Positions 5,960 through 14,129 of a stretch of 39,118 nucleotides of DNA are shown here, piece by piece. Numbering within the stretch: position 1 is the stretch's first letter; each line of letters starts with the position of its first letter. The notes below the pieces were generated by a model. It worked only from the letters and a program-made list of their open reading frames with translations, ran no database searches and was not told where the DNA came from. The DNA lies in NCBI GenBank assembly GCA_003139545.1, contig PLJC01000027.1:1-39118 (forward strand), in the 5' to 3' direction. Both the position numbers and the translations under genes were made by a program. The stretch comes from Actinomycetota bacterium. Lineage in GTDB: Bacteria; Actinomycetota; Thermoleophilia; Gaiellales; Gaiellaceae.

Positions 5960-5985
5960 AGGGACATTCCCGCACGATCGCGCCG
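5960..5985 (+). repeat. Array repeat, copy 10 (diverged right end)
   Basis: GACATTCCCGCACG is intact at 5963-5976, then ATCGCGCCGG replaces CTGGCGCAGG. It is preceded by CGGTCGAG. It is the last copy I can see, between the convergent pentapeptide and kinase genes. Confidence 0.75.
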
Positions 5986-5995
5986 GCGACGACTG

Positions 5996-6547
5996 CTACC
6001 GCCAGAGATCGCGGTCGCCGCACAACACGACATCGACGTGCTCGTAGGGCCGCTCGGACTCGATGTAGCGATCCTCTTCTGCCATCCAACGCTCCCACTG
6101 CACGCGCGCGTGTTGACCATCTCGGTCGATGCCGCGCTGGAGCCGCACCGCGCGAGCTGTCTCTATCCAGATCGAGTAAGCGAGGTAGGGCCGGAAAGCA
6201 CTCCGAGACGCCGTCACCCCCTCAAGCACCACAGTCCCGCCAGGCTCGATCACCACAGGCGCACGCTCCTCACCGCCCCAAGCCGTCGGCTGATAGTGCG
6301 CCGACGCGCCCGCGACCAGCGGCTTGAGAGCACGTTCGAGCATCTCCGGCCACCAGTTAATGGGGTTGTCCCAGCTGGCGAACTCATCTGTGTGAATGAC
6401 GGCCGCTTGCAACTCCTCGGCCAGCCGAACCGCGAGCGTTGTCTTGCCTGCTCCGCCAGGCCCGTCGATCCCGATCAGCCGCGTCGCCACGCCTGTGGGA
6501 GCGCGTGATGCCCGAGCGGCCTGGATAAGGGGGTCTAGAGAGTCCAT
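5996..6547 (-). CDS. Uridine-kinase-like P-loop kinase
   Basis: A 183-residue P-loop NTPase. The Walker A motif GPGGAGKTT lies at residues 29-37, the HTDEF segment (D54) corresponds to the base-binding aspartate region of uridine and related nucleoside kinases, and VVLEG (about 107-110) is the Walker B-like strand. A lid-type segment rich in Arg (RAVRLQRGIDRDG) follows. It most likely phosphorylates a nucleoside or small hydroxyl substrate in the cytoplasm, but the substrate is not certain. I start at ATG 6547 (MDSLDPLIQAARA), since the longer frame up to 6634 gives a non-homologous-looking leader and would overlap the divergent gene. It lies just beyond the last array repeat. Confidence 0.82.
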   Translation of the reverse strand: MDSLDPLIQAARASRAPTGVATRLIGIDGPGGAGKTTLAVRLAEELQAAVIHTDEFASWDNPINWWPEMLERALKPLVAGASAHYQPTAWGGEERAPVVIEPGGTVVLEGVTASRSAFRPYLAYSIWIETARAVRLQRGIDRDGQHARVQWERWMAEEDRYIESERPYEHVDVVLCGDRDLWR

Positions 6548-6627
6548 CCCGGCAGCGACGATACTGCGCCGCTCTTTCGAGGAACCTTTTGGTCGTGCGA
6601 AAGAATGGCCGTGTCGGCGACATCTAA

Positions 6628-7962
6628 GTGTCAAAGAAGATGCGCGTGCGGTCTGACACCGGGATGTCCACGAGTCGGTCGAGGCTTGCGGACGCGCGTG
6701 GGCAGGCGCTTGTCGTTGTCGTAGGGGCGATGGTGGTGCTCATAGGCATGACGGGTTTCGTCGTCGATGTCGGGCGGATGTACTTCGCGCAGCGCCAGCT
6801 TCAGGCCACGGCCGACTCGGCGGCGCTGTCGGCAGCAGACGTCCTTCCCGATGTGCCCGCGGCGACTGCGATGGCGTATGACTACAGCGCATCATCCGGT
6901 GATCTGAACGCCAGCAATGTCCTTCCGGGCGTAACGACGAGCGTCTCGACGAAGTGTGTGACGGGGCTGCCGTGTAATCCCGCGAACACGATCGTGGTCA
7001 GCGAACAGAAGACGGTCTCAACACTGTTTCTTGGGGTCTTGGGCATCGGCTCGGTGACGATTCATGCAGACGCGGTGGCGGCAATGGGAGGCGGTACGCC
7101 GCAACCGCTGAACCTGATGCTCGTTCTGGACAGAACGGCATCGATGAACGACTCCTGCACAGAAGGAGGCACGAAGCTGCAGTGCGCCAAGACCGCGATC
7201 CTCAACTTCCTGGCCCAGATGAACCCGACCGAGGACAGCATCGGTCTCGCAGCATTCCCGCCGCCTAAGAGCCTTTCGCTGGCTTGCAGCGCGAGCCAAT
7301 CGGACCTTTCCTACGACAACCCCTCGGCAAAGACGACCGACCCGAACTATCCGTACACGGTCGTCCCCCTCTCAACCGACTACAGCGCGTCGCCGGGCGC
7401 GCCGCTCAACCAGAACTCCAGCCTCGTAAAAACGATCAACTGCCTGCAAGCTCCCGGCGGACACGGAACGTCGTTCGCGACCGCGATCGCAAAGGCCCAG
7501 GCCGAGCTGATCGCCGACGGCAGACCGAACGGCCAAAACGTCATCGTCCTCCTCAGCGACGGGGACGCAAACTACGGCCCCGTGTACTACGACAACCCGC
7601 CGAAGAATCCCGAGGTCTCCCCCTACCGAACCCAGCCGTGCCAGCAGGCTGCTAACTCAGCCGCCACCGCCGCCGCCGCCGGAACATGGGTCTACGCGGT
7701 CGCATATGACACCGACTCCAACAACTCCGACCCCGACTGCTACGGCTGGACGACTCACGACTCCACGCAAACAACGTCGACGTTCTCAAGCCACGAGCTG
7801 CCACTCATTTCCGGAATCACGACCATGCAAGAAATCGCCTCCGACCCAACCAAGTTCTACCTCGACCCAACACCCGGCGACCTAACAGTCACCTTCAACC
7901 AAATCGAGAACAGCTTCTCCACACCTGTCCTCATCGACGACAACACCACCACCGTCAACTAA
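6628..7962 (+). CDS. TadG-like protein with von Willebrand factor A domain
   Basis: A 444-residue cell-envelope protein. Residues about 24-70 (GQALVVVVGAMVVLIGMTGF, then VVDVGRMYFAQRQLQATADS) form the TadE/TadG-type N terminus with one membrane helix and the ADSAALSAA segment. From about 160 a vWA domain begins; its metal-site motif is D168-R-T-A-S172 (LVLDRTASM), a Thr-containing version of DxSxS, followed by GHGTSFATAIAKAQ and VIVLLSDGD. TadG-like proteins belong to Flp/Tad pilus loci, but no other tad gene is nearby, so this is an orphan. The GTG at 6628 has in-frame ATGs at codons 5 and 13 as alternatives. It is divergent from the kinase gene. Confidence 0.85.
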   Translation: MSKKMRVRSDTGMSTSRSRLADARGQALVVVVGAMVVLIGMTGFVVDVGRMYFAQRQLQATADSAALSAADVLPDVPAATAMAYDYSASSGDLNASNVLPGVTTSVSTKCVTGLPCNPANTIVVSEQKTVSTLFLGVLGIGSVTIHADAVAAMGGGTPQPLNLMLVLDRTASMNDSCTEGGTKLQCAKTAILNFLAQMNPTEDSIGLAAFPPPKSLSLACSASQSDLSYDNPSAKTTDPNYPYTVVPLSTDYSASPGAPLNQNSSLVKTINCLQAPGGHGTSFATAIAKAQAELIADGRPNGQNVIVLLSDGDANYGPVYYDNPPKNPEVSPYRTQPCQQAANSAATAAAAGTWVYAVAYDTDSNNSDPDCYGWTTHDSTQTTSTFSSHELPLISGITTMQEIASDPTKFYLDPTPGDLTVTFNQIENSFSTPVLIDDNTTTVN

Positions 7963-7968
7963 CTGAAA

Positions 7969-8640
7969 CTAGAACGCGAAGATGCCGCGGCCCTTGAGCT
8001 CGACCGCGTAGATGTCGCTCGCCAGCTCGAGGTGCGCACGCAGCGCCGCCGCCGCGCGATCGGGATCGTGCGCGGCGCACGCCTCGAGCAGTTCGCCGTC
8101 GAGCTCCTCGTGCCGGTCCTGGAGCGCGCCCTTCTCCGCGAGGAGCACCGGCCGGTAGCGCTCGCAGCTGTCCCAGCACGGCCGGATGATCCGCAGCAGC
8201 CACCCCGACCGCGCCGCCTCGTACAGCGTGAAATGGAAAGCCGTGTGCTCCCGAACCGCGCCGCGCGTGTCCGCGCCGTGCCGGGCCTCGTCGTATGCGG
8301 CGAGATGGGCTCGCGCCGCGGCCTCGTCCGACGGGTCGAACCGCTCCGCCGCGCGGCGCACCGCCATCGTCTCGATCGCGAGCCGGATGGAGAACAGCTC
8401 CCGCAGCTCTTCGACGTCGAGCCCCATGACCTTCGCGCCGTGATGCGGGACGTGCTCGGCCAGGCCAAGCGCCTCGAGCTGCCGCACCGCCTCGCGGATC
8501 GGCGAGATGCTCATGCCGAGCTGTCGCGCAAGCTCCTCGAGCCGGAGCGGCTCTCCGGGAGTCAGCTCCCCGAGGATGATCGACTCGCGCAGCCGCTCGA
8601 GGGCTGCCTCCGCCATCGTCCGATGCTGGACCGCGGCCAT
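7969..8640 (-). CDS. GntR-family regulator with FCD domain
   Basis: A 223-residue DNA-binding regulator. The N-terminal winged helix-turn-helix includes LGELTPGEPLRLEELARQLG and MSISPIREAVRQLEALGL. A C-terminal all-helical FCD domain follows, with the His-rich ligand or metal site residues in REHTAFHFTLYEAA and in the terminal RAHLELASDIY helix. FCD regulators usually sense carboxylate or sugar-acid metabolites and repress adjacent catabolic genes. Its divergence from the isomerase-liv operon makes it the likely controller of that operon. I place the start at ATG 8640; a GTG at 8661 and an ATG at 8616 are alternatives. The intergenic gap is only about 30 bases, so promoters must overlap coding starts. 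Confidence 0.9.
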   Translation of the reverse strand: MAAVQHRTMAEAALERLRESIILGELTPGEPLRLEELARQLGMSISPIREAVRQLEALGLAEHVPHHGAKVMGLDVEELRELFSIRLAIETMAVRRAAERFDPSDEAAARAHLAAYDEARHGADTRGAVREHTAFHFTLYEAARSGWLLRIIRPCWDSCERYRPVLLAEKGALQDRHEELDGELLEACAAHDPDRAAAALRAHLELASDIYAVELKGRGIFAF

Positions 8641-8663
8641 CGGAGGCGGAGCGTGAACCACAC

Positions 8664-8678
8664 TTGATCAGATGTCAA
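8664..8678. promoter_or_regulatory. Candidate GntR operator between divergent genes
   Basis: TTGATCAGATGTCAA has inverted TTGA/TCAA ends around a 7-base centre and contains the palindrome TGATCA. It lies between the GntR-type gene and the isomerase gene and overlaps the isomerase's first codons as annotated, which would fit autoregulation and repression of the operon. Assigned by position and symmetry only. Confidence 0.35.
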
Positions 8679-9568
8679 ACCCTGTGACACGATCCCCCGG
8701 CGTGTCGAGGGAACCTGACGGTCTGCCACGAATCTCCGTTTCGCAGGTGAGCACGCTCGCCGCGGGATTCGCGGACGACGTCCGCACGTACGCGGCCGCC
8801 GGGCTCGACGGGATCGGCGTCTGGGAGCTCAAGCTCGGCGACGGCCCCGACAACGACGCGGTCGCACTCCTCCGCGAGAGCGGCCTTGGCTCGGCCACCG
8901 CTGTCCCGGCCGTCCCCTCGATCCTGCCGCTGCCACTCCTCGCGGGTCCCGCCGATCCGCGCGAACGCATCGACGCGATCCTCCGCTCGCTCCACCGGCT
9001 CGCCGCGTTCGAGCCCGCCGCCGTCCTGTGCTTCACAGGCCCCGGCGACCGCGCGACCGCGATCCGCGGACTGCGCGAGGTCGTCGCCGAAGCGGAGAAG
9101 CTCGACCTGCGCATCGCGCTCGAGCCGTTCCAGGCGGAAGGCACCGAGAGCTGGTCGATCCTCAACACACTCGGGGACGCCGCCGAAGTCGTCGAGGAGA
9201 TCGGCTCGCCCGCGCTCGGCATCCAGTTCGACGTCTGGCATCTGTGGAACACGCCCGAGCTCTTCGAGGAGATCGAGCGCCACGCACCTCTGATCGCCGG
9301 CGTCCACGTGAACGACTGGCGCGAGCCCACGCGCGGCTGGGCCGACCGCGTCCTTCCCGGCGACGGCGTTGCCGGCGTCCCCGCCATCCTCGGCGCGCTC
9401 GACAGCGCCGGCTGGGACGGCTTCTACGACATCGAGGTCTTCTCCGACAACGGAACCTTCGGCGTCGCGTACCCGGACTCGCTCTGGGACGTCGATGCCG
9501 CGACGCTGGTCGATCGAGGCAGGAGACAATTTCTGGAGTGCTGGGAGGAACGGAGGGTTGCGGCATGA
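8672..9568 (+). CDS. Sugar phosphate isomerase/epimerase-like TIM-barrel enzyme
   Basis: A 298-residue xylose-isomerase-like TIM barrel. The four metal ligands of the family can be placed: E151 in ALEPF, D187 in IQFDVWHLW, H212 in VHVND and E255 in YDIEVFSDNG. The family includes hydroxypyruvate isomerase, inosose dehydratase and several 3-keto-sugar or aromatic-pathway enzymes, so the exact reaction is unknown. It is the first gene of the operon; its stop overlaps the ATG of the binding-protein gene (ATGA). The true start may be a downstream GTG (8684 or 8702), because ATG 8672 lies only 31 bases from the regulator start and has no Shine-Dalgarno. Confidence 0.85.
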   Translation: MSNPVTRSPGVSREPDGLPRISVSQVSTLAAGFADDVRTYAAAGLDGIGVWELKLGDGPDNDAVALLRESGLGSATAVPAVPSILPLPLLAGPADPRERIDAILRSLHRLAAFEPAAVLCFTGPGDRATAIRGLREVVAEAEKLDLRIALEPFQAEGTESWSILNTLGDAAEVVEEIGSPALGIQFDVWHLWNTPELFEEIERHAPLIAGVHVNDWREPTRGWADRVLPGDGVAGVPAILGALDSAGWDGFYDIEVFSDNGTFGVAYPDSLWDVDAATLVDRGRRQFLECWEERRVAA

Positions 9569-10770
9569 GCCGCTCCCGGAGAGGAGACGGAGTGAGACGG
9601 ATTGGGATTCTCGCCGTCGCGGCTGCGGCGCTCGTACTCGCAGCAACCGCGGCGGCACGCACGCACGCCGGAACGCCGATCGTGATCGGCTGGGCCCACG
9701 ACTCGACCGGCCCGATGGCGCCGTTCGACGGGCCTGCACTTGCCGCTGCACAGATCCGCGTCGCGCAGATCAACGCAAAAGGCGGCGTCGACGGGCATCC
9801 GCTCGTCATCAAGACATGCGACACCCAGGGCGACAACCCGGCCGTGTCGAAGACGTGCGCCGACAAGCTGATCGCCGAGGGCTCGAACGTCATCTTCACG
9901 ACGTGCGACGTCGACCTCGCGGCGCCTGCGGTGCAGGAGTCGATCAACAAGGGCCTGCTGACGATCGCGCCGTGCATCGGCACCGATCAGATGGGGCCGT
10001 CGCGCTTCGGCGCAAAGGGCAACCTCGCCTTCAGCTTCGGCAACGTCGCGCAGGACGAGGGGTCGGCGATGGCGCAATTCGCGTGGGCCAAGGGGTGGCG
10101 GACCGCCGACCTCGCGACCGACACGGTCATCGTCTACTTCAAGAACGTCGTCCAGGCGTTCGCGGCCCGCTGGAAGCAACTCGGCGGCAAGGTCGTCGAC
10201 CAAGAGAGCTACCAGGATCCGGCGTTCCACGGCAACAACGTCCAGAACGCCGTCAGCCGCATCAACTCGCACAAGGCCGACGTGATCGTGACCGCGACCG
10301 CCGGCGCGTACGGCGCACTCGCGCCGCTCATCACGGGGCTCCGCACGCTCGGGAACAACACGCCGGTGCTCAACTCGTGGGCCGGCGACGGCGTGTACTG
10401 GCTCCCGAAGAGCCCGAAGGTGACCAACTACTACTTCGTGACGTACGCGGACGCGTTCGGCGGCGACCCGAACAAGGCCATCAACGCACTCGCGAAGAAG
10501 ATCCACGCGGCGACCGGCGGCTTCGTCACCGGCCCCGCAGCGATCGACGGGCTCGCAACGGCGATCCGCGAGGCCGGCGGATCGACGAACGGCGCTCTGC
10601 TCGCGTCCAAGATGGTGAAGTTCCACAACGTCCCGACGCTGTCGGGGCTCGTGAGCTTCTCGGCGAAGCTGCACAGCGTGTTCCACCGGCAGTACCGCGT
10701 CATCGAGATCAACAACAACGTGCCGCGGCTCGTCGCCGAGGTCGTCGCGAAGGTCGTTCCGAAGATCTAG
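9565..10770 (+). CDS. ABC transporter substrate-binding protein, branched-chain amino acid type
   Basis: A 401-residue extracytoplasmic binding protein of the LivJ/LivK (type I periplasmic-binding) fold. The signal peptide is RRIGILAVAAAALVLAATAA ending at about residue 34 (ARTHAG). The mature part shows the family order: GTPIVIGWAHDSTGPMAPFD at the ligand-binding start, AAAQIRVAQINAKGGVDGHP, then VIFTTCDVDLAAPAVQE, and in the second lobe HKADVIVTATAGAYGALAPL. Unlike most Gram-positive binding proteins it has no lipobox cysteine. It feeds the LivG/F/H/M components encoded immediately downstream. Liv-type systems carry amino acids, amides, short-chain amines or aromatic acids, so the ligand cannot be read from sequence. 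Confidence 0.9.
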   Translation: MSRSRRGDGVRRIGILAVAAAALVLAATAAARTHAGTPIVIGWAHDSTGPMAPFDGPALAAAQIRVAQINAKGGVDGHPLVIKTCDTQGDNPAVSKTCADKLIAEGSNVIFTTCDVDLAAPAVQESINKGLLTIAPCIGTDQMGPSRFGAKGNLAFSFGNVAQDEGSAMAQFAWAKGWRTADLATDTVIVYFKNVVQAFAARWKQLGGKVVDQESYQDPAFHGNNVQNAVSRINSHKADVIVTATAGAYGALAPLITGLRTLGNNTPVLNSWAGDGVYWLPKSPKVTNYYFVTYADAFGGDPNKAINALAKKIHAATGGFVTGPAAIDGLATAIREAGGSTNGALLASKMVKFHNVPTLSGLVSFSAKLHSVFHRQYRVIEINNNVPRLVAEVVAKVVPKI

Positions 10771-11537
10771 TGACGGCAGAGGCTGCGTCGGACAGGAGGC
10801 CCGGGGACTCGCTCCGGGCCTCCTCCGTCTCTCGATCCTTCGAAGGCATCCAGGCTCTGCGGGAGGTCACGCTCGAGCTGCGCCGCGGCGAGGTCCTGGG
10901 GCTGATCGGCCCGAACGGGGCGGGAAAGTCGACGCTCGTGAACGTCCTCAGCGGCTTCGACCACCCGACGCAGGGGCACGTGTGGTTCGAGGGCCGCGAC
11001 GTGACGCGCTGGCGCGCGAGCAGGCGAGGCCGGAACGGGCTCGCGCGCACGTTCCAGCACAGCCACGCATTCCGCGGCCTGACCGTGCGGGAGAACGTCG
11101 AGGTCTCGGCCCTTGGCGCGGGCGCGACGCCCCGGAATGCAGCTCGCCGCGCGGCCGAGGTGCTCGAGCTGCTCGGCCTCGACGCCCACGCCGACGTTCC
11201 GGCGTCCGCGCTCGCCCACGGCGACGAACGGCGACTCGGCGTTGCGCGCGCGCTCGTGACCGAGCCTCGCTACGTCCTGCTCGACGAGCCCGCCGCAGGG
11301 CTGCCGGAAGCGGAGGTCCCGGAGTTCGCCGCGGTCGTCCGCTCACTCCGGGACGACCACGGCGCCGGCGTGCTGCTCATCGACCACAACATGGCGCTGA
11401 TCATGGACGTCTGCGACCGCATCCAGGTCCTCGATCAGGGCGAGACGCTCGCGGAAGGGACGCCCGCAGAGATTCGCGCGAACCTCGACGTCACCGCTGC
11501 GTATCTCGGTGAGAGCGCCGTCGCGGAGGAATCGTGA
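10770..11537 (+). CDS. livG: Branched-chain amino acid type ABC transporter ATPase LivG
   Basis: A 255-residue cytoplasmic ATPase. Walker A is GPNGAGKST (residues 47-55), the Q-loop segment is ARTFQHSHAFRGLTVRENV, the ABC signature is LAHGDERRLGVARAL, and Walker B is YVLLDEPAAGLPEAE, followed by IDHNMALIMDVCDRI, typical of LivG. The signature differs from the usual LSYGQQRRLEIARAL, with AHGDE instead of SYGQQ. The start GTG at 10770 shares one base with the stop of the binding-protein gene. Its stop overlaps the GTG of livF by four bases, indicating translational coupling. Confidence 0.92.
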   Translation: MTAEAASDRRPGDSLRASSVSRSFEGIQALREVTLELRRGEVLGLIGPNGAGKSTLVNVLSGFDHPTQGHVWFEGRDVTRWRASRRGRNGLARTFQHSHAFRGLTVRENVEVSALGAGATPRNAARRAAEVLELLGLDAHADVPASALAHGDERRLGVARALVTEPRYVLLDEPAAGLPEAEVPEFAAVVRSLRDDHGAGVLLIDHNMALIMDVCDRIQVLDQGETLAEGTPAEIRANLDVTAAYLGESAVAEES

Positions 11538-12226
11538 CGCTCACCGTCGACGGCCTCCGTGTGCGCTACGGCGCTGTCGAGGCGGTGCGGGGCCTCTCGC
11601 TCGAGGTGAAGCCGGGCGAGATCGTCGGGCTCATCGGCCCGAACGGCGCGGGGAAGTCGTCGACGCTGAACGCGATCATGGGCGCCGCCCCTGTCGCCGG
11701 CGGGGAGATCAGGCTCGACGGCGCGTCGCTGCGCGGCCGCAAGACGGAGGACGTCGCGCGCGCGGGCATCGCGCTCGTGCCCGAGGGCCGGCGCATCTTC
11801 GCCGAGCTGACGGTGGAGGAGAACCTTCGCCTCGGTCTCGCCGCGCGCCGCAGCCCGGGCGGCATCGACGACGTGTTCGAGCTCTTCCCCGTGATCGAAG
11901 AGTTCCGGCGCCGGCAGGCCGGCGCGCTCTCCGGTGGACAGCAGCAGCAGCTCGCGATCGCGCGCGCGCTCGTCGCCGACCCGAGCGTGTTGCTCCTCGA
12001 CGAGCCGTCGCTCGGCCTCGCGCCGCGGATCGTCAGCGTCGTCTTCGACGCGCTCGCGGCGATTCGTGAGCGCGGGCTCGCCGTGCTGCTCGTCGAGCAG
12101 CGCGCGCAGCGAACGGTCGCGCTCGCCGACCGCACGTACGTGCTGTCGAACGGCGAGCTGCGTCTCACGCTCGGCCCGAAGGACGCGAGTGACACTGAAA
12201 AGCTCGTGGCGGCGTACTTCGCATGA
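11534..12226 (+). CDS. livF: Branched-chain amino acid type ABC transporter ATPase LivF
   Basis: A 230-residue ATPase partner of LivG. Walker A is GPNGAGKSS, the Q-loop region is ALVPEGRRIFAELTVEENLR (diagnostic of LivF), the signature is LSGGQQQQLAIARAL and Walker B is VLLLDEPSLGLAP. The conserved switch-loop histidine is replaced by glutamine (VLLVEQRAQRTVALADR), which is normal for LivF. GTG 11534 overlaps the livG stop (GTGA) and the stop overlaps the ATG of livH. Confidence 0.93.
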   Translation: MTLTVDGLRVRYGAVEAVRGLSLEVKPGEIVGLIGPNGAGKSSTLNAIMGAAPVAGGEIRLDGASLRGRKTEDVARAGIALVPEGRRIFAELTVEENLRLGLAARRSPGGIDDVFELFPVIEEFRRRQAGALSGGQQQQLAIARALVADPSVLLLDEPSLGLAPRIVSVVFDALAAIRERGLAVLLVEQRAQRTVALADRTYVLSNGELRLTLGPKDASDTEKLVAAYFA

Positions 12227-13116
12227 GCGTGTCGTGGCAGACGCTCGCCGACGCGCTATCGCTCGGCGGCATCTACGCCCTCATGGCCGTCGGGATCGGC
12301 CTCGTCTTCGGCGTGCTTCGCCTCGTCAACTTCGCCTACGGGCAGCTCATCATGGCCGGCGCGTACGCGATCGCCTACGCGTCCGTGTGGGGCTGGCCAT
12401 CGTGGGCGGGCATCCTGCTCTGCTTCGCGGTCGTGCTCGCGCTGTCGGTGCTCATGGATCGAATCGTGTTCCGTCCGCTGCGCACGCATTCGCCCGCCGT
12501 CATGCTCGTGGCGACGTTTGCCATCGCGTTCCTGATGCAGAGCATTGCGGTGCTCGCGTTCGGACAGTTGGGGACGGTCGCGTCGTCGATGGGGCCGCTC
12601 AACCAGCCCTGGGACGTCGGCGGCGTCGAGATCCGGAAGATCGCGATCGTCTCCGTCGTCGTCGCAGCGGTCTGTCTCGGGCTCCTCCAGCTGCTCCTCA
12701 CGCGCACATCGGTCGGGCTGCACATGCGCGCCGCCTCCATGGACTTCCGCACCGCGCGCATGCTCGGCGTTCGCGCGAACCGCGTCATCGGCGGAGCGGT
12801 GCTCATCTCGGGCCTGCTCGCGGCCGTCTCCGCCGTGATGCTCACGGCCCGCAATCCGCAGGTGACGCCGATCTTCGCGCTCGACGACACGATCATCGTC
12901 CTCGCAGGCGTCGTTCTCGGCGGGCTCACGCGGCCTATTGCGGCGACGCTCGGCGGGTTCACGATCGGCTTCGCGAGTGGGCTCCTCGGCGGCGCGCTCC
13001 CGACGAACCAGAGCCAGTACCTGCCCACGTTCCTATTCGCCGCGGTGATCCTCGTCCTCCTCGTCCGCCCGAACGGGCTGTTCGCGCGCGCCAGCGCGGG
13101 AGCCGAGCGCCTATGA
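12223..13116 (+). CDS. livH: Branched-chain amino acid type ABC transporter permease LivH
   Basis: A 297-residue integral membrane permease with about eight helices. LivH landmarks are SLGGIYALMAVGIGLVFGVL, LRLVNFAYGQLIMAGAYAI, the coupling-helix segment MRAASMDFRTARMLGVRANR and the terminal GLLGGALPTNQSQYLPTFLF region. It forms the channel with LivM and contacts the LivG/F ATPases. ATG 12223 overlaps the livF stop and the gene ends four bases into livM. Confidence 0.93.
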   Translation: MSVSWQTLADALSLGGIYALMAVGIGLVFGVLRLVNFAYGQLIMAGAYAIAYASVWGWPSWAGILLCFAVVLALSVLMDRIVFRPLRTHSPAVMLVATFAIAFLMQSIAVLAFGQLGTVASSMGPLNQPWDVGGVEIRKIAIVSVVVAAVCLGLLQLLLTRTSVGLHMRAASMDFRTARMLGVRANRVIGGAVLISGLLAAVSAVMLTARNPQVTPIFALDDTIIVLAGVVLGGLTRPIAATLGGFTIGFASGLLGGALPTNQSQYLPTFLFAAVILVLLVRPNGLFARASAGAERL

Positions 13117-14108
13117 AGAAGCTGCACGAGCTGATCGCTCCCGTGGCGCTGGTGCTCGGCACCGCGCTGCTCGGCCTCGTCGTCTCGAGCGCGCTCCAGA
13201 CGTACTTCCTCGACACGCTCATCAAGGTCGCGATCGTCGTCGCGCTCTACGTCTTCATCGGCAACTCGGGCGTGCTCTCGTTCGGGCACATCTCGTTCGT
13301 CGCGCTCGGCGTGTGGACGGCCGGCGTGCTCACCGTGCCGACGGCGGAGCGCGCTGCGATCATGCCGGGCCTCGCCGGCTTCCTGCGTCACGCGACCGCC
13401 GGCAACGTGCCCTCGCTGCTGCTCGCCGCAGTCGCGGGGCTCGTGTTTGCGTTCGTCGCCGGCTTGCCGCTCATGCGGCTCTCCGGCCTCGCCGCCGGCA
13501 TCGCCACCTTCGGCGTGCTCGAGATCGTGAACAACGTCCTGCGCTACTACGACAAGATCGGACCGGGGCTCAACGCCTTCTCGTCGGTGCCCGAGACGAC
13601 CGGCATCTGGCAGGCGGCGATCGGTGCACTGGCCTGCGTCGTCGTCGCGTTCGCATACCAGCGCAGCCGCTTCGGGCGGCAGCTGCGCGCGACGCGTGAG
13701 GATCCGGCGGCAGCGTCTGCGGCCGGCATCTCCATCTACCGCCAGCGCCTGCTCGCGTTCGCCGTCTCGGGAGCGCTCGCCGGTCTCGCCGGCGGCCTGT
13801 ACGTCCACCTGCTGCCGGTCGAGATCGACTCGCTCTATCTCGACGTGACGTTCATCACCCTCGCGATGCTCGTCGTCGGCGGGTCCAACAGCCTGCTCGG
13901 CGCGGTCGTTGGCGCGCTCGCGATCGGCGGCCTCGACTCGTTCCTCTCTGCGTCGGAGAACGGCGTCGACCTCCTCGGCTGGCATCTCAACCTGCCGACG
14001 GGCACGGCCGAGCTCACCGTCGGTGTGGTGATGGCGGTCATTCTCATCGTGCGTCCGAGCGGGATCACCGGCGGACGCGAGTTCTCGCTCGCGTGGGTGC
14101 GCCGATGA
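13113..14108 (+). CDS. livM: Branched-chain amino acid type ABC transporter permease LivM
   Basis: A 331-residue permease, the second channel subunit. Landmarks are FIGNSGVLSFGHISFVALGV, MRLSGLAAGIATFGVLEIV, the coupling region RSRFGRQLRATREDPAAASA followed by AGISIYRQRLLAF, and VIDV-type terminal helices ending VVMAVILIVRPSGITGG. ATG 13113 overlaps the livH stop (ATGA). It is the last transporter gene. A 170-base structured gap, not another tight overlap, separates it from the reductase genes. Confidence 0.93.
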   Translation: MKKLHELIAPVALVLGTALLGLVVSSALQTYFLDTLIKVAIVVALYVFIGNSGVLSFGHISFVALGVWTAGVLTVPTAERAAIMPGLAGFLRHATAGNVPSLLLAAVAGLVFAFVAGLPLMRLSGLAAGIATFGVLEIVNNVLRYYDKIGPGLNAFSSVPETTGIWQAAIGALACVVVAFAYQRSRFGRQLRATREDPAAASAAGISIYRQRLLAFAVSGALAGLAGGLYVHLLPVEIDSLYLDVTFITLAMLVVGGSNSLLGAVVGALAIGGLDSFLSASENGVDLLGWHLNLPTGTAELTVGVVMAVILIVRPSGITGGREFSLAWVRR

Positions 14109-14129
14109 GCTCGCCTCACGTTCCTGGGG

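Larger units (their letters stand above)
340..5985. other. Cassette-like array of small genes separated by a direct repeat
   Basis: Eleven or more small genes on both strands are divided by ten copies of a roughly 26-bp repeat, spaced between about 230 and 1080 bases. All copies read in the same direction on the plus strand. They occur in convergent gaps (copies 1, 3, 6, 10), divergent gaps (2, 5) and tandem gaps (4, 7, 8, 9), so neither a terminator nor a promoter role explains the placement. Each interval contains one gene, or the CDF transporter with a 74-residue partner. This is the layout of integron-like gene cassettes, but the repeat lacks an obvious attC architecture and no integrase is seen. 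The cassette interpretation is inference; the repeat and its placement are read directly. Confidence 0.6.

Noticed and set aside
721..5985. Calling the repeats integron attC sites
   Set aside because: They are about 26 bp rather than 57 or more, lack the inverse-core and core GTTRRRY pair, and no IntI-type integrase is visible. I keep only the neutral description of a cassette-like array.
721..5985. Calling the repeats a CRISPR array or transcription terminators
   Set aside because: Spacing is irregular with genes between copies, and the copies also occur in divergent gaps with no T-tract. The short GGGA/TCCC symmetry is too weak for a terminator.
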